The notes: generated from the sequence alone by a model not told the origin. A stretch of DNA of 64,000 bases from Pseudovirgaria hyperparasitica (GCF_010093815.1 NW_022985561.1:934045-998044), one strand, 5' to 3'. Shown: positions 20,702-32,800, counted from the stretch's first letter. Translations and numbers: made by a program.

Positions 20702-22528
20702 ATGTCCGACCCCGAGCCGTCTCTTACCGCCCGCCTGTCCGGCATGAATCCATTCTCAAAAGCCAGGTGCAGCAAGGTCGACGACGACACCACGGGCGAG
20801 CAGCTCGACCCTCATGCCATCGCCGGCGGCGGCCATGCTGCCAGGGAGACTCTCATCACCAAGAACCAGCTACGCGTCAGCCCGGCCCTGCGCTCGTTTC
20901 TGGTCAACAAAGGGGTCTTGTCGGCCAGCGACGCCGGACTGGACGACGGCAATGACGAAATAACCCCAGCGCTCCGTGCCCTGCTGGATAAGCCGCATGT
21001 CAAGGTCCCCCCGGAACTGATAGATCGCTCCCATCGCCTGCCGGAGTACTTCATCAGCTCCAGCCACAACACATATCTGATCGCCCACCAGCTGTACGGA
21101 TCATCATCCGCCGCAGCATACGAGGTCGCGCTCAACACTGGCTCGCGTTGCGTCGAGATCGACGCCTGGGACAACGACGACAACAAAGACGAGCCCAAAG
21201 TCACGCACGGCTACACCCTCGTCTCCCATGTGTCCTTCCGCGCCGTCTGCGAGACGATCCGTGACGTCGTCGACAAAGAAGCAAAGGAGAGCGCAAACGC
21301 CCAGGGCCACTCCGCCGCCCCAATCTTCCTGAGTCTCGAGAACCACTGCGGTCCGCATGGCCAGCTCCGCCTCGTGCAGATCATGCAAGACGTTTGGGGC
21401 GACCGCCTCCTGAGCAAACACGTCCGCGAGAAAGGCCACGAGGAGCAAGGCGGCGGCGAACACGTAACTCTCGCCGAGCTAGGCTCCAAGATCTGCGTAA
21501 TCGTAGAGCACCACATCCCCAACGAAGCCGCCGACTCGGACACCTCCTCCTCCTCCTCCTCCTCCTCCGAAGACGAAGCCGACAAAGCCGCCCGCCACCA
21601 GTACGCAAAAGCCAAGCAAGACGCCCCCGTCTCCCTCATCATCCCCGAGCTCGCCGCAATAGGCGTCTACGCCCAGTCCGTCAAGCCCGCAGACAACTCC
21701 TGGTTCGAGCAATCCCTCACCAACGCGCCCCACCACCACCTCATCAACGTCTCCGAATCCGCCCTCGCCGCCCACCTGCCCGCCCACGCCGCCGCCATCG
21801 CCTCCCACAACGCCCACCACCTCATGCGCGTCTACCCAAAGGGCTCCCGCATCTCCTCCCGCAACCTCTCCCCCGTGCCCTTCTGGGCCGTCGGCGCCCA
21901 GATCTGCGCCCTGAACTGGCAGTCCTTTGACGCGGCTATGCAGCTTAACGGGGCCCTCTTTGCCGGCACTGACGGATTCGTCCTCAAACCTGCTGCCCTG
22001 CGCGCCGGCGGACACGCTGTCTTGGCGTCTGCCGATGCCGATGCTTCTCCCCGCATCAAGACCCTCCGTCTCCACGTCGCCGGCGCATCAGACGTCCCCG
22101 TCCCCTCCGACCGCGACCCAGACGACCCCATCAAACCCTACCTCACCGCCACCCTGCACATCCCCCCAACCACCACCAACCCCAACTCACCCCCACAAAA
22201 ACGCAAAACATCCCCCTACAAACACCACAACCTCCCCCTCCTGCACCACCACAGCCACGGCCATGGCGCCCGCACCAACCCGCCCGCCACCGACCCCCTC
22301 TGGAACGAAGTCCTAGAGTGGCAATACCCAGCCGAGAGCGAGGAAATGGCGTTTGTGCGGCTGTTGGTCAAGTCGGATGATCGGTTCAAGGGGAATGCGA
22401 AGTTGTGTGTTGCTGCGGTTAGGGTGGCGTATGTTGGGGGCCAGGGGTGGGTGGTTGTGCGGATGGTGGGTTTGGGGGGCGGGGACAGTGGGTGTGGGGT
22501 TTTGGTTAGGTGGGAGGTGGTTGGGTGA
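20702..22528 (+). CDS. PLC1: Phosphoinositide-specific phospholipase C
   Basis: Hydrolyses PtdIns(4,5)P2 to inositol trisphosphate and diacylglycerol in calcium signalling. Single exon, 608 aa from ATG 20702. The X box holds all expected catalytic residues: His122/Asn123 (SSSHNTYL), Glu152 and Asp154 (CVEIDAWD), His169 (HGYTLVSH) and Glu213 (FLSLENHC). The Y box has YPKGSRISSRNLSPVPFWAV, then GAQICALNWQSFDAAMQLN and GTDGFVLKP. A C2 domain follows from about residue 460 (IKTLRLHVAGASDVP, then DDPIKPYLTATLHIP). The X-Y linker has a Ser run and an acidic stretch. No PH domain or EF-hand pair is obvious at the N terminus, so this is a shorter form than yeast Plc1. Codons are strongly C-ending, then G-ending at the very 3' end. 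An ATG-led in-frame extension from 20579 looks like leader. Confidence 0.92.
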   Translation: MSDPEPSLTARLSGMNPFSKARCSKVDDDTTGEQLDPHAIAGGGHAARETLITKNQLRVSPALRSFLVNKGVLSASDAGLDDGNDEITPALRALLDKPHVKVPPELIDRSHRLPEYFISSSHNTYLIAHQLYGSSSAAAYEVALNTGSRCVEIDAWDNDDNKDEPKVTHGYTLVSHVSFRAVCETIRDVVDKEAKESANAQGHSAAPIFLSLENHCGPHGQLRLVQIMQDVWGDRLLSKHVREKGHEEQGGGEHVTLAELGSKICVIVEHHIPNEAADSDTSSSSSSSSEDEADKAARHQYAKAKQDAPVSLIIPELAAIGVYAQSVKPADNSWFEQSLTNAPHHHLINVSESALAAHLPAHAAAIASHNAHHLMRVYPKGSRISSRNLSPVPFWAVGAQICALNWQSFDAAMQLNGALFAGTDGFVLKPAALRAGGHAVLASADADASPRIKTLRLHVAGASDVPVPSDRDPDDPIKPYLTATLHIPPTTTNPNSPPQKRKTSPYKHHNLPLLHHHSHGHGARTNPPATDPLWNEVLEWQYPAESEEMAFVRLLVKSDDRFKGNAKLCVAAVRVAYVGGQGWVVVRMVGLGGGDSGCGVLVRWEVVG

Positions 22529-23683
22529 GGGGGCAGAGGGTGAAAGTGGGAGGGTGGATGGGTTAAAGGGTTATGGGTTGAAGGGGAATTGGGTTAAAGG
22601 GGGTTTGAGAGTTGAGAGTTGAGGGTTGGGGGTTAGATGAGAGGGTAGATGAAAAGGGGGTTCAGGGGCTCAGGGGTACGGCGTGTGGAACACGATGCTC
22701 GTATACCACCTTCTCCTACTCCATTCCCTGAATATAGCTTTTATGATACCTCATACGATACTTAACGTATCTATTTAAGCGCCATCACTCCTAGTCTACC
22801 ACCACTACCATGATAATCCCGGCATATAAACATACTAGGCAGTATACTGTCTAGCAGCTCGCGCTTATATGCCTGCCGCTGAAATGTTTCTTTGAGGTCT
22901 GGGTTGGGTTTGTGGAGTGGGGCTGTGGAGCGGTGGTATTAGAGGTTTGGAATTGATGGATGGGATGGATAGAGATGATTGTGGTTACTGGGACTTCTGT
23001 GGTTCCTGGGATGGTATTTCTATATTACTATTTTTTGTTCTGTTCACGTCAGTGGGTCGTGGTTTGTGCGGGCTGTCGTTCTTGGAGGTTTGGTGGGTGC
23101 GGTGCTATGGTGGGCGTGGTGGGATCGGTGGTGGGTTTGGTGGTGGGTTTGGTGTCTAAGGGGGAAAGATGATGTGGGGAAGATGTGGGAGTTGAGGATG
23201 AGATGGGAGATATGGATAGGGGGGATGTGCTGTTTGGGGGATGTGCTGTTTGGGGGATGTGCTGTTTGGGGGATGTGCTGTTTCCAGGACGAGTGGCATG
23301 TGATGCGCAGAGGGTATCTTGATATAGGGGCACGGATGCACAAACACGCGGACAAGCGCAAAGTAGCACGGTAGCAGTATACGGGTGCGATATCGTTGGG
23401 CCATATGCAAGCACGACACGCAATAGTTTCATCAAAGGAGTGGAAATTGTATTGTCATGGTCTGTGTAGCTTCTGGATAAGATCTGACATGTTTGAGAGG
23501 GCATAGTTTCACTCGATGTATTCTGTTTGGAGGGTACATCATTGCACTGGATGTATTCTAGCTGGGGGGTACATCGTGGGCATACTGAGGCCCGGGGTGT
23601 TTGATATGGAGGTAGCGACTGTGTTATGGGAACGTGCCGGGCCGGGCCGGACGGTCGTGGCTGTGGGGTGTTGTGCGTGGGAC
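22529..23683. other. Intergenic space with G-rich and minisatellite sequence
   Basis: 1.15 kb. The first part is G-rich, with GGGTTAAAGG- and GAGAGTT-type short repeats just 3' of PLC1. It then holds a 16-bp minisatellite and an imperfect 35-bp duplication near 23513-23583 (GATGTATTCT..GGGTACATC twice). No coding exon was recognised. Confidence 0.45.
23225..23288. repeat. 16-bp minisatellite (ATGTGCTGTTTGGGGG), 4 copies
   Basis: Four perfect head-to-tail copies, start to start exactly 16 bp. Confidence 0.9.
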
Positions 23684-24288
23684 TCATGCGGTCGCGGTGT
23701 GCTCTGACGTTTCTTCCTTGATGGTGGTGATATACTTATCTAGAGTGGTCCAGTCCTTAAGCAAGCCGATGTACTTATCACGAAGCATCTTAGCTACCGC
23801 ATGTATTACAGTGTTTCTATCAGAGATCTCAGAATTATACCGATCACGATCCGCCGGGACACTGTTCGCCCGATCATTGGCCACCCTAACTAGTGTGTTG
23901 GGTTAGTAGAAGTGGCGATGGAACAAAGACTGCGCACTCACTTCTGCTGAGTTCTTTATAAATTAAATCGCAGTCTGAACAAGCTAGTATGTTGGGTTAG
24001 TATGAGTGTCGAGGGGACAAAGACTGCGCACTCACTTAGATCTTCCAGAACGCGTCTGGTCTCCTTGACAAGATCGAGTAGTTTTTTGAGTAGTTTTACG
24101 AAGAACAGCGCAGCTTGCCGTTCTACCGCTTCGATCGTCCTTGGTATATCTTCACCTTCCCTGAAAATTCCTGGAGGGATGACTTTGACCATTGCCAAGG
24201 TCCTCCCGAATTGAAGCTGCAGACCGCCATGTATAATAGACAGGGCTTTCTTCAAGACCTCGTTAATCTCGACCGTATTCATCGTCAT
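23684..24288 (-). CDS. Unknown helical protein with two near-identical introns
   Basis: Three exons on the minus strand: 24036-24288, 23942-23983 and 23684-23889 (253, 42 and 206 nt), giving 166 aa with both junctions in phase 1. The first in-frame ATG is 24288 (MTMNTVEINEVLKKALSIIH). The open frame runs on upstream to about 24450 without an ATG, so an earlier exon may be missing. The product is mostly helical and charged: IEAVERQAALFFVKLLKKLL, DLVKETRRVLEDL, then RDKYIGLLKDWTTLDKYITT. The middle exon adds two cysteines (CSDC). I recognise no domain; the N-terminal half is reminiscent of the helical heads of fungal STAND/HeLo proteins, but that is only an impression. The two introns (23984-24035 and 23890-23941) are 52 nt each and differ at six positions. 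Confidence 0.5.
23890..24035 (-). repeat. Pair of near-identical spliceosomal introns (introner-like)
   Basis: Intron A is 23984-24035 and intron B is 23890-23941, both 52 nt on the minus strand. Both begin GTGAGTGCGCAGTCTTTGT, share the branch site TACTAACCCAACA and end ACTAG. An ungapped comparison by eye gives 46 of 52 identical bases. The flanking exon sequences are not similar, so the copied unit is the intron itself, not an exon-intron block. Confidence 0.85.
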
Positions 24289-25640
24289 ATCTTGTATACT
24301 CTGATATCCCGCTAAACCTGCCGAGGATTTGGTCCGTGAGGTCGAGAGTCTATCTCTTGATGGTTTATCGTGGGGAACAGGTCCTGACCGTATAGCATGC
24401 TGAGACCTTCGGCTTTTATATCTTTTCAAACAGCTCTCATATCTCGGCAAAAATACGTTTTGCCACCACCGATGGAGAATCAGGCTCCTGCCTTATAATT
24501 CCTGTATTCAACTCGCACAAAACTTGCTTTGTTTGAGGTCATGCCGCAAAAAAGCCAACATTCTTGATACTTCCAAGCCAAACAGGGCTATCTCAATGAT
24601 GATCCTTGAGAAAACTTTGTGCACAACCTGGCTCTGGGTTGTTATTCAAGGGTTTGCGCAGCACGTTCCGCATCAGACCCTTCATTCTTTGATATGAAAG
24701 GTTCAGAATCGGGGAGATAACTCGCAGTGCCATTAAAAGCAAGCTATACATTGTTTTCACTCATGCGGAGGCGAAGGTGGGGCCTCGAGCGTGAGGACTG
24801 ACCTTGTGCAGTCAGCTTTTTAGTATCATCCTCGCCATCGTGGCAATCATGCTCACGGTCTAGCAACGGTATCGATTCCTTGACTACGGACTTACTATTG
24901 TCGACATCGCAAGGAAACATTACATATTCTGACTTCGAGTCGACGTTAACTGAGCATTCTCAGGGGCCGCGACCATAGACAATGTCATTGTATAGGTCAG
25001 TGGTTCGAGCACCCTGGGTGTCAGGGCGATGTGGTCTCTGAACACTGTGCGCTGATAGACACGAGGGTAACCTTCTGAGTCACCAGAACGGAACCAAAGA
25101 TCATTATGATCTCGGTCGACGCCTGTCCTCGACCAGGCGTGAATGCAGGCCGACGTGTCTTTTTTCCTGGTGAAATCTTGAGATCTTGCAAGAGAACTAA
25201 GCTCCCTGTCGATCAAGACAGCTTTTTGAATCTATTCTGGTTATCCTGTGTCATCTGTCGAGTGTGTGTGGACATTGAAGGGCAGAATCACGTTGATTAG
25301 TGATTTGATACTCGAAACTCAATACACCTATACGGAACGGCAGAGAGTTGGAAGCACTCAAGACAAAACATCCGTTACCTGGGATACCTACGCGCATATA
25401 GGAGCAAGTATTCAGTGGGCAAATTACAGTCACGTGGGATGTCCGTTGCAATATTGTAAACAATGCAACAAACATAAAGTGGGGCAGATTGCCACACTTT
25501 TTCTTCACAGCAGTGACATGAAATTTCTCTGCTCAACTCCAGTCCTACAAAATCTCGTCCCACTTCAAAAACACTACCAAGCCAGCTACAACAAATTGCC
25601 CAACCCAGCATAGCAATCTAAGCAACCCCAAAACAGCCCA
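24289..25640. other. Intergenic space, possible unrecognised exon on the minus strand
   Basis: 1.35 kb. A minus-strand open frame at 24920-25216 (GVDRDHNDLWFRSGDSEGYP, then RVYQRTVFRDHIALTPRV) has a protein-like composition but no ATG and no recognised family. It could be an exon of a gene I could not assemble, or a relic. The rest shows no clear signal. Confidence 0.3.
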
Positions 25641-26849
25641 ATGCAAAAATCCCACTCACTAACCTTCCACCGCCCGAAATGTCCCTGTGCACACTACGAA
25701 GACCACCTCGAATCCGGCATCGCAAATGTCTCGCAACAGAGCCGTGAGCACATCCGACGCGCCCGCAACGAGGCCAAGGGCGCAAAGCTCAACCCCTACG
25801 ACAAAACCGCCTTTGTGAACTCGGACAAGATGTGGAATCTGCGCGATCAATGCCAGAGGTGTGGACTCGTGACCTCGCCGGTTCACATGCTCCAGGACTG
25901 TCCTTATCCGTGCGTTTACTGCGGCCATGCTCACCCGGATAGGCTCTGCGTCAACCATCCGAGGCATTTCAGTCAGGAGTGGGCTGGTCCGTCTGGTGTT
26001 GTTGTCACGCAGCCGACTCGGGGCTTTGCTCGAGAGCGCGCTCAAACTCAGGCTCAGGCTCAAGCTCATGGACCTGCTTCGCAGCAGATGGTGCCAGCGT
26101 CAGCGTTCCCAGGCTTTTCTCTGAATCTCCCGGGCTATGCCGTTCAGCCTGGCCCACCGCTGAGCTTCATGCCACACGCATCGGGCATGACAGACCAAAC
26201 ACACTGGCAGATGGCACCGCAATACCACCCCATGCTCGCCCAGCAAATGCCCCTTCCACGTCCACCACCGTCCGGGTGGTCTGCAGCTAACTATGACTTC
26301 CAAGCTCCTGCTAACTTTCAAACTCCAGCTATCCCCAAAGCCCCAGCTAACTTCAAAGCTCCAGCACGCCCCAAACCCGCGCCCGGAAGCAGGCCAAGCC
26401 AGAGCCGAAAGCGCAGCCGCCAGAGGAGAAACACGCACAAGCTCGAAAGCCGGCTCGCAGAGCAGCGGAAGCAGAAGAAAGCTAGCGCAGGCAATCGTAA
26501 CCTTATTGCTCCTGGTACAAGCATCGCTGCTCATCCTAAGCCTGTGCTCGCAATCGAACAACACGTCAAGACACCAGACACACCAGGCATGCACATCAAG
26601 CCCATCAACCTAGAAACGAGTGTTCTGACAGCCAACCCCATGCCCGCACACCGCCCACTCCAGTATCCAACCCGCGAGCCCACTCTCGCCGAACGCAGCA
26701 AGCTCCCGCTCAGGGGCCTGGACATCCCACTAACACAAGACGAGATTGAAGAGGACGACGCCTGGTTCGGCGAATACATGGAAGGGTGTGACGACGAGGC
26801 GGGCGAGCGTGCTGGAGAAGCGGCATTTGCTGCTCTTGGTCGTGGTTAG
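25641..26849 (+). CDS. Orphan protein with paired zinc-knuckle-like motifs
   Basis: Single-exon frame of 402 aa from ATG 25641. Near the N terminus are two zinc-knuckle-like motifs: Cys71, Cys74, His82, Cys87, and Cys91, Cys94, His98, Cys103 (core CPYPCVYCGHAHPDRLC). They resemble retroviral-type CCHC knuckles but with other spacing. The middle is disordered and rich in Q, A and P, with imperfect repeats APANFQTP / APANFKAP. A basic stretch follows (SQSRKRSRQRRNTHKLESRL), which could be a nuclear signal or RNA-binding tail, and the C terminus is acidic (QDEIEEDDAWFGEYMEG). This suggests a nucleic-acid-binding protein, but I recognise no family and no transposon open frame beside it. Confidence 0.6.
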   Translation: MQKSHSLTFHRPKCPCAHYEDHLESGIANVSQQSREHIRRARNEAKGAKLNPYDKTAFVNSDKMWNLRDQCQRCGLVTSPVHMLQDCPYPCVYCGHAHPDRLCVNHPRHFSQEWAGPSGVVVTQPTRGFARERAQTQAQAQAHGPASQQMVPASAFPGFSLNLPGYAVQPGPPLSFMPHASGMTDQTHWQMAPQYHPMLAQQMPLPRPPPSGWSAANYDFQAPANFQTPAIPKAPANFKAPARPKPAPGSRPSQSRKRSRQRRNTHKLESRLAEQRKQKKASAGNRNLIAPGTSIAAHPKPVLAIEQHVKTPDTPGMHIKPINLETSVLTANPMPAHRPLQYPTREPTLAERSKLPLRGLDIPLTQDEIEEDDAWFGEYMEGCDDEAGERAGEAAFAALGRG

Positions 26850-29800
26850 CTTTGCTGATTTCAAGGTGTGTGGTAGTATAGGGAGCGGCGAGATGTATGC
26901 TTCGTGGGGCTGACTGGGAGTGTGGGCCTCTTCCATGGGCTTATATCTCTGAGTGTATGATATTTCGTTGCGATTGCGTTGGGTGTGTGTGGCTGGTTGG
27001 TTGGGGGAGACGGGCGTTTGTGTTTGTATTCGTGCATTTGTGGAAGAACTGGGTAATATGGCGTTTCTTGGAGAGCTTTATCTGAGGATTGCGGTCTTTG
27101 GATGGTGGAGCAGAGGATGCTTTGACGGAGACTTCAAGTAAGTGTTTGGTTGAGCGGTACTCTTTACCATGGCATGTTGACACTTTGGCGTCACATTCTG
27201 CGTGGCCACATGCCCGCGTTGCACGACGCAGGAGTTTATCTTCTACTTAATGGACGTCTGGTTCACAGACGTGGCACTCCCCTGGCCCTAATACTCTTAT
27301 CACGGCATAGCAATCATGCAGTCTAGCCTAGCGCGACTGAGATGCACAAGTTCTCAATTCAATCAATGTCATATAATTCGTAACAATGATTCCCAATCAT
27401 GCCTTGACTTGACCGCTTCTCAACCCGTCCCATGAGATATGTGACATATACCCCTCGAAGCGACCGATGAATCGCAGCCCTGACAGAGACACCCCATACC
27501 ATCCAAGACACCGATAAATGTAGCATTTCATGATACAGCACGCACACGAAACTTTATGAAGATGTATAACAAAAAGGGTGAACTTTCAAAACTTCGTTTT
27601 GAAGTCAACATGACCCCTCGACAATGCGCCGAATGCGCTGACTCGACGTCATATGGCGTGATGTAGGTCCTCTCACGTCTTACTTGGCGCTACGCCCAGG
27701 TCTATCCCTCCGCACGAGCGAGTCAGTCCTCCGTTCATGAGCGATTGTAGGAACAGAGAAAATTCGGGACAGCGCGGGATGACTGTTCGGCTGCGGCTGC
27801 GAGGTACACAAAGGAGACAAGTACTGGGTCTTCTAGGTTCAGGGGCTGTATTGCACAGGGCTGAATGTTTGGTATTTTGTGTCGTGCCTGTCGTGGCGGT
27901 CCGTGGTGGCTTGTGTAGCCGTGGGAGGTAGGTAGCCAAGAGGGGGGTTCGAGCTGGAGGGGGAATGATGGACTATTGTCGGTGAATTGGGACAGCTGTA
28001 CCAGATCAGAGGATGGAGTTTTTTATGAGTTGCGATATGATCATGTCGTGTATTGTGTCTAAGATGTGGTATTGAGAGGTCTGCTTCTAGGGGATATGGT
28101 GGCATTCGTCGAGGACATCATGGCTGAAGGTTTCTATTCAGAGTATCCGTTGAGTATGGAATAGTCGCTGAAATTCGATGTGCATCGTATTGCATGACTT
28201 GCATGTAGCGTTTCGTACCTGTTGATCTTACCATCAAAACATGAATCGCAGAGACAGCGACTACAGTCGTAGCTATGTAGGTATACAATTGACACATGTA
28301 CCGTTTGCATGATCGAATCGTGAACGTTGAGTTATGGTGGCTGAAGTACCATGATAAGAGGTTGTCTGAACGGTCTGGGAAACCAGCCACGAAGGTCGAT
28401 GTTTCCTCGTCACGATTTCGTCGCTTTCTCGTTCAATCTCACGTTGCGATCAGTCAGGAACTCATGTCTCCAGTGTCGTACGCATCAATCGCGTACCTCG
28501 CAACACTTCAGCCGTTGGTGTAATTTGAGCTATGACCAAGTTTCATACCTGTTCAACAACGCATGTTGCTGGAACGTCGCGGCCTGAGCACAAAGTATGC
28601 TCTAGCAATTATGTAAAGTAGTATGGGAGAATAGGCGACGGCGGCAAGTATAGAGAAGATGACGGCATGATTCACTCCTCTGATCGTAAATGAGCTTTTG
28701 TCCATGACCTCGATACTGCGGCACAGTCACCACGCTCAAGCTGAGTCGTCGTGAGAGGCTCCACAACCCCATACCCCAGGGTTCTGGAAAATCGCGCATC
28801 GAACGCGTGTAGAGCAACCCAACGCGTGGCCCCACACGCTGTGCGACAGAGCTGTGAGATTGATGTGGCATGTGATCATGCTGAACCATGTCATCCTGTC
28901 AATCCTCAAGGATCCTTGGTAGAGTGTGCTCTGTTCACTAAACGGTAGGGAACCCCTTTTCCTTGCTGCGGCTGCATGCAGCGACACAGTGTGCTACCGG
29001 AGACGAGTTGGAGATTAGCATCCGTGCTGTTGGATGCAATCGAATAAGCAAGTGCCATTGTTGTCCATACTGCTTCCGGTCAGTGGTTGATTCAGTCCAC
29101 AATGCAATTGTGGCTTGATGTTGTGAGACCTGTGCATGTCTTGTTGCATTTCTAGAGTCAGTGCCAGTCCTGTGGAACGAGTAAGGACAAGCGATATCGG
29201 CCGGTGAATGTAAGGCAGTGTGCTGTTAATCATCCCATCGACGGCATATCACACGCATGAGCAGTCGGAAAACCCAGATAAGCGGGGAGTTTTCGAGGAT
29301 TGGGCTCAGCACGAAGTCGGAGAGGGCTGACGGAAGGATACTCACGTTGGACAACAAAAGCAAGATGGAGCGTAGGCGGTCGTAAGAATAAGGATTTGTG
29401 GTACTGTTCTCGGCATGACTGCCGCGATGACAAGTTTTCCTGTGCATGACAACGGGCTAGAAATTCTTGTGGTTGACCTGACTCGTTACAGCGATTGCAG
29501 CGGTTGCAGCAGGGACCACCAAATGCTGCACAGCTTATATGGACGAAGACAAGTTGTGATGTAAGGAATGAACAAATGATGCATTACTGCATGTTGGCGC
29601 CATGTAATTCTTCTTGGGATGAATACACAATGCAGTGAGCATCCATCTAGGGCGAATGAACCGTGACATGCCTGTAGTCCTATGCTCGAACAACGTCTGT
29701 CCTGTGGAAATCCTCGATGATGTATGAACCTTACATATTGAGCTGCCTCTAGTCGTACGTTGGACAAGGGACGTGCCGTAGAACATGCAAAGGGACAGCC

Positions 29801-32800
29801 TGCTCGTGTTCTCTAGGTCTCTGCCCCTGTTTCTAGAAGCTCTCATGTGACTGAGAGCTTTCGCGGTATAGGGTGTGATAGGCACGAGGAACAGTCTGAA
29901 AGAGTCTTTACAGGGCTGAAGCGATGTATGTAGCTAGGACGGGTGAGCGGCTGTGTCGTATAGCGTTGACGATCAGTCCGCTTCGAGCGGCACTTGAGAC
30001 ATCAGTCAATGTTTGTTGCCTTTTTTGACAGGTATCCTATTCCATGTATCCTATTCGCACAAACGCTTGCGACAAGCAGGTATCCACTCGCGCGTAGCAC
30101 AGGCTTCTTTGAGAAGCACAGGAGTGCCTGGGCTGAGATCTCGCGCCGCGCTTACAACGGCATCTGATCACAGGATGAACATCCGGTAGTGTCAGGCCAT
30201 CAAAGTGTTTGGCTACAGATCATGACATGTTGTCGAACAACTGGGTTACCAATTACCAATGGACCACGATTTTTTGTAAATTCGCACAGTCATGAGCTAC
30301 GATGTTGAGGCGTATCCTGGTCACCTGGCATTTCTAGTGTTGGACTGAACGACCAGAGATCATAGACTCGGATGTGGCTTGTATTACGCAAATACATCCT
30401 GAAGTCCGAAAACGGCGCAGGCCTCGAAGCACGAAGCTTTCAATGCTGACGTACACGCCGCAAGACTGAAGAAATTGCAAAGACAAACAGCGGTGGTGAA
30501 AATATAGTAGTGTGGATTTGGATGCTAAGTTAGTGTCCGACTAGATGGATCTGGAGTGTCTCCATCCAGCATGCCGGCACCACATGGCAAGTCAAGCGGT
30601 CGGTGATGCGCTTGGTTTAGTTGGCCACACTGGGAGGGAAACCCGAGACATGAATCGGGATCGCGGTTAGATGGCCAATGATGGCGTGAAACAGAAATCT
30701 AGACGTGTCGGAATAGACAGGCAGGGAGCAGAATGCTAAGGTCAGTGGAGATGGACATGAGGCTATCGACGTTTTCCCCGAATTCTCCAGTTAGGGTGGG
30801 CCTTGGGGTGAGATGCAGACCGGGACAAAAGTACGGCTGGAGAGCTTCAGCCAGGGCTCCACCTCCACAAAGCGGAGAGTTGAGTAAGTAGCACGGAGAG
30901 TTTCATGTGTGACTACTAGCTGCTGGGCTGAACGAGCCAAAGAGGTTGTGTCGTGAGCGTTGAGTTGCGAGGAGGTTACGAAAGGATCTCACTGTGTCAA
31001 CACGCCGTATCCAGATTCAGTGCTACAGAAGGCTTCTAGAAGACACCCGGCATGGTAGCGTAGCAACCTCGTGCTGAGTTGCATTCGAGGGGACCATAGG
31101 CGGATTGTGGCTTTAGCGGTAAGCTGGCGGCGGATGACGATAGGGCCGACAACGTTGCCGATGCAAAAACTCTGCTCTTTCAAGTCGAGCCGACCACAGA
31201 GGACGATGAAGACGAGAGTGAAGAGGAAGATGGAATAGTGGTGGCGTTGACGCTAATTCATTGAAGGATATGTCCCCGGGTGGGTCAATAAAATGTGGAA
31301 TGGAGTGGAGACGTCAGAAATGGACCATGTCACTATCTAGGGCTCGTCCGAGACACCATGACCAGACACATTTTTGTCATGTCCCAAAGGAAAGCGAACA
31401 GGGCACGAGAAATCGGGTTTTCCTTTGCCTTGCTGGCTGGCGACTTCCGACGCGCGCGTTGGAAGAAGATGATTTGACGGACGGGACATCATGCGCAAAT
31501 TGAGAAAAACAGGGTCCAGGACCAACGTGCGCTAAGGATCTGATGGAATCTGGATGGACAGGTAGTGTTGCAGATGCAGATGAGCCATTCACCCAGCATC
31601 TCGCGCCTGTAGATCATACTGTTGCTCTTGACCGTCGCAGAGAGAGTTCAAGCGTGATCGGGACCAGTTGGACAATTTAGAGCAAAGGTGAGCAACAGCA
31701 GTCTGATTCGCGATGAATACGGGCAAGCTGTAGTCAAGTGGTGGTACTAGACACGGCCCCGTCAAGCCATGTTCACAAAAATTGCGGAGATGGAACAACA
31801 AGCTCTGTGGGGTTGGTGCCGATGACCGACATCAACAAAAAATCAAGCTCTTCATATGGTTCATGGCGTTCGAGTCGGCTGATGCTTGGCTTGACTTTAG
31901 TAATGGGATGAAGGCTCTGCACAATTGAAGTATTCGATTCTTCAAGACTCGAGAGCATATCAAGTCAAATCGGGAAGGCGACAGTGAACCAATCGAAGCA
32001 ATAAAAGGACGTTTCCAGCATCCGGGTCAGACGTGGGTGTGGCAATGGATGCGGATGATTGAACGATGGGCACAGCCAGATTTCCTCCCCAGCGAGTATT
32101 ACCTTAGCATCGACCAGACCAAGTAAGAAACGGCACGAGACAGCCAGGGCCAGTGCCTGCAAGCAGTTAGCGACGAGCGGCGGTCGGGGACACAACTGAT
32201 GCGCCAGGGCCAGGGCCAGGGCCAGGATCAGGACTCCGGCTAGGTGTCTCCTTCATCTTCCTACTTCTGCTTGTCCTTGTCATTGTGCTCGTGCTCGTGC
32301 TGCTGTTCTGGAGACAGTCGTGGCAGTGTTCGATGAATGAGGAGGCGTGGGCAGATGGCAGACGTCGCATCAGTAGCCGGCGTGGAAGTCTAACAGAGTC
32401 AACAACAAGCAAGTGATTAGAGAGAAAAAGGACGACTCACGCGTGAGAACCCCGTCTCATGACACAAAGGCAATAATCAGTCCTTACTCCAGACTCACCC
32501 GGTTCCGACTCCAGACTCCAGACTCCAGACTCCAGAGTTCCGACTCCAGACCCCAACAAGTCAGCGGTGGAGTTAATATTATTAGGGAGAGGAGGCGTCG
32601 GGCCAATTGCAGGATACAGCCACAAGTGACAAGCAGCTGCAGGCTTCCGCTTGTTAATGTGCGGCGCTAGTGTCTTCTCGGCTCGGCTGCAGCTCTCGCT
32701 CTCGGACCTCTCTCTGGTCCACGCTCTCCCCATCACACACACTTTCACACAATCTCACACACATTCACACTTCACCCTCTCTAATATTGCTCCAGCAGCT

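Noticed and set aside
21394-22075. Long plus-frame (178 aa) and antisense (198 aa) ORFs over PLC1
   Set aside because: Shadows of the C-ending codons of phospholipase C. Arg/Pro-rich and Gly/Val-rich compositions are typical of such shadows.
24980-25060. tRNA-like GGTTCGAGCACC stretch
   Set aside because: I could not form an acceptor stem or D-arm around it, and it lies inside a protein-like minus-strand frame.
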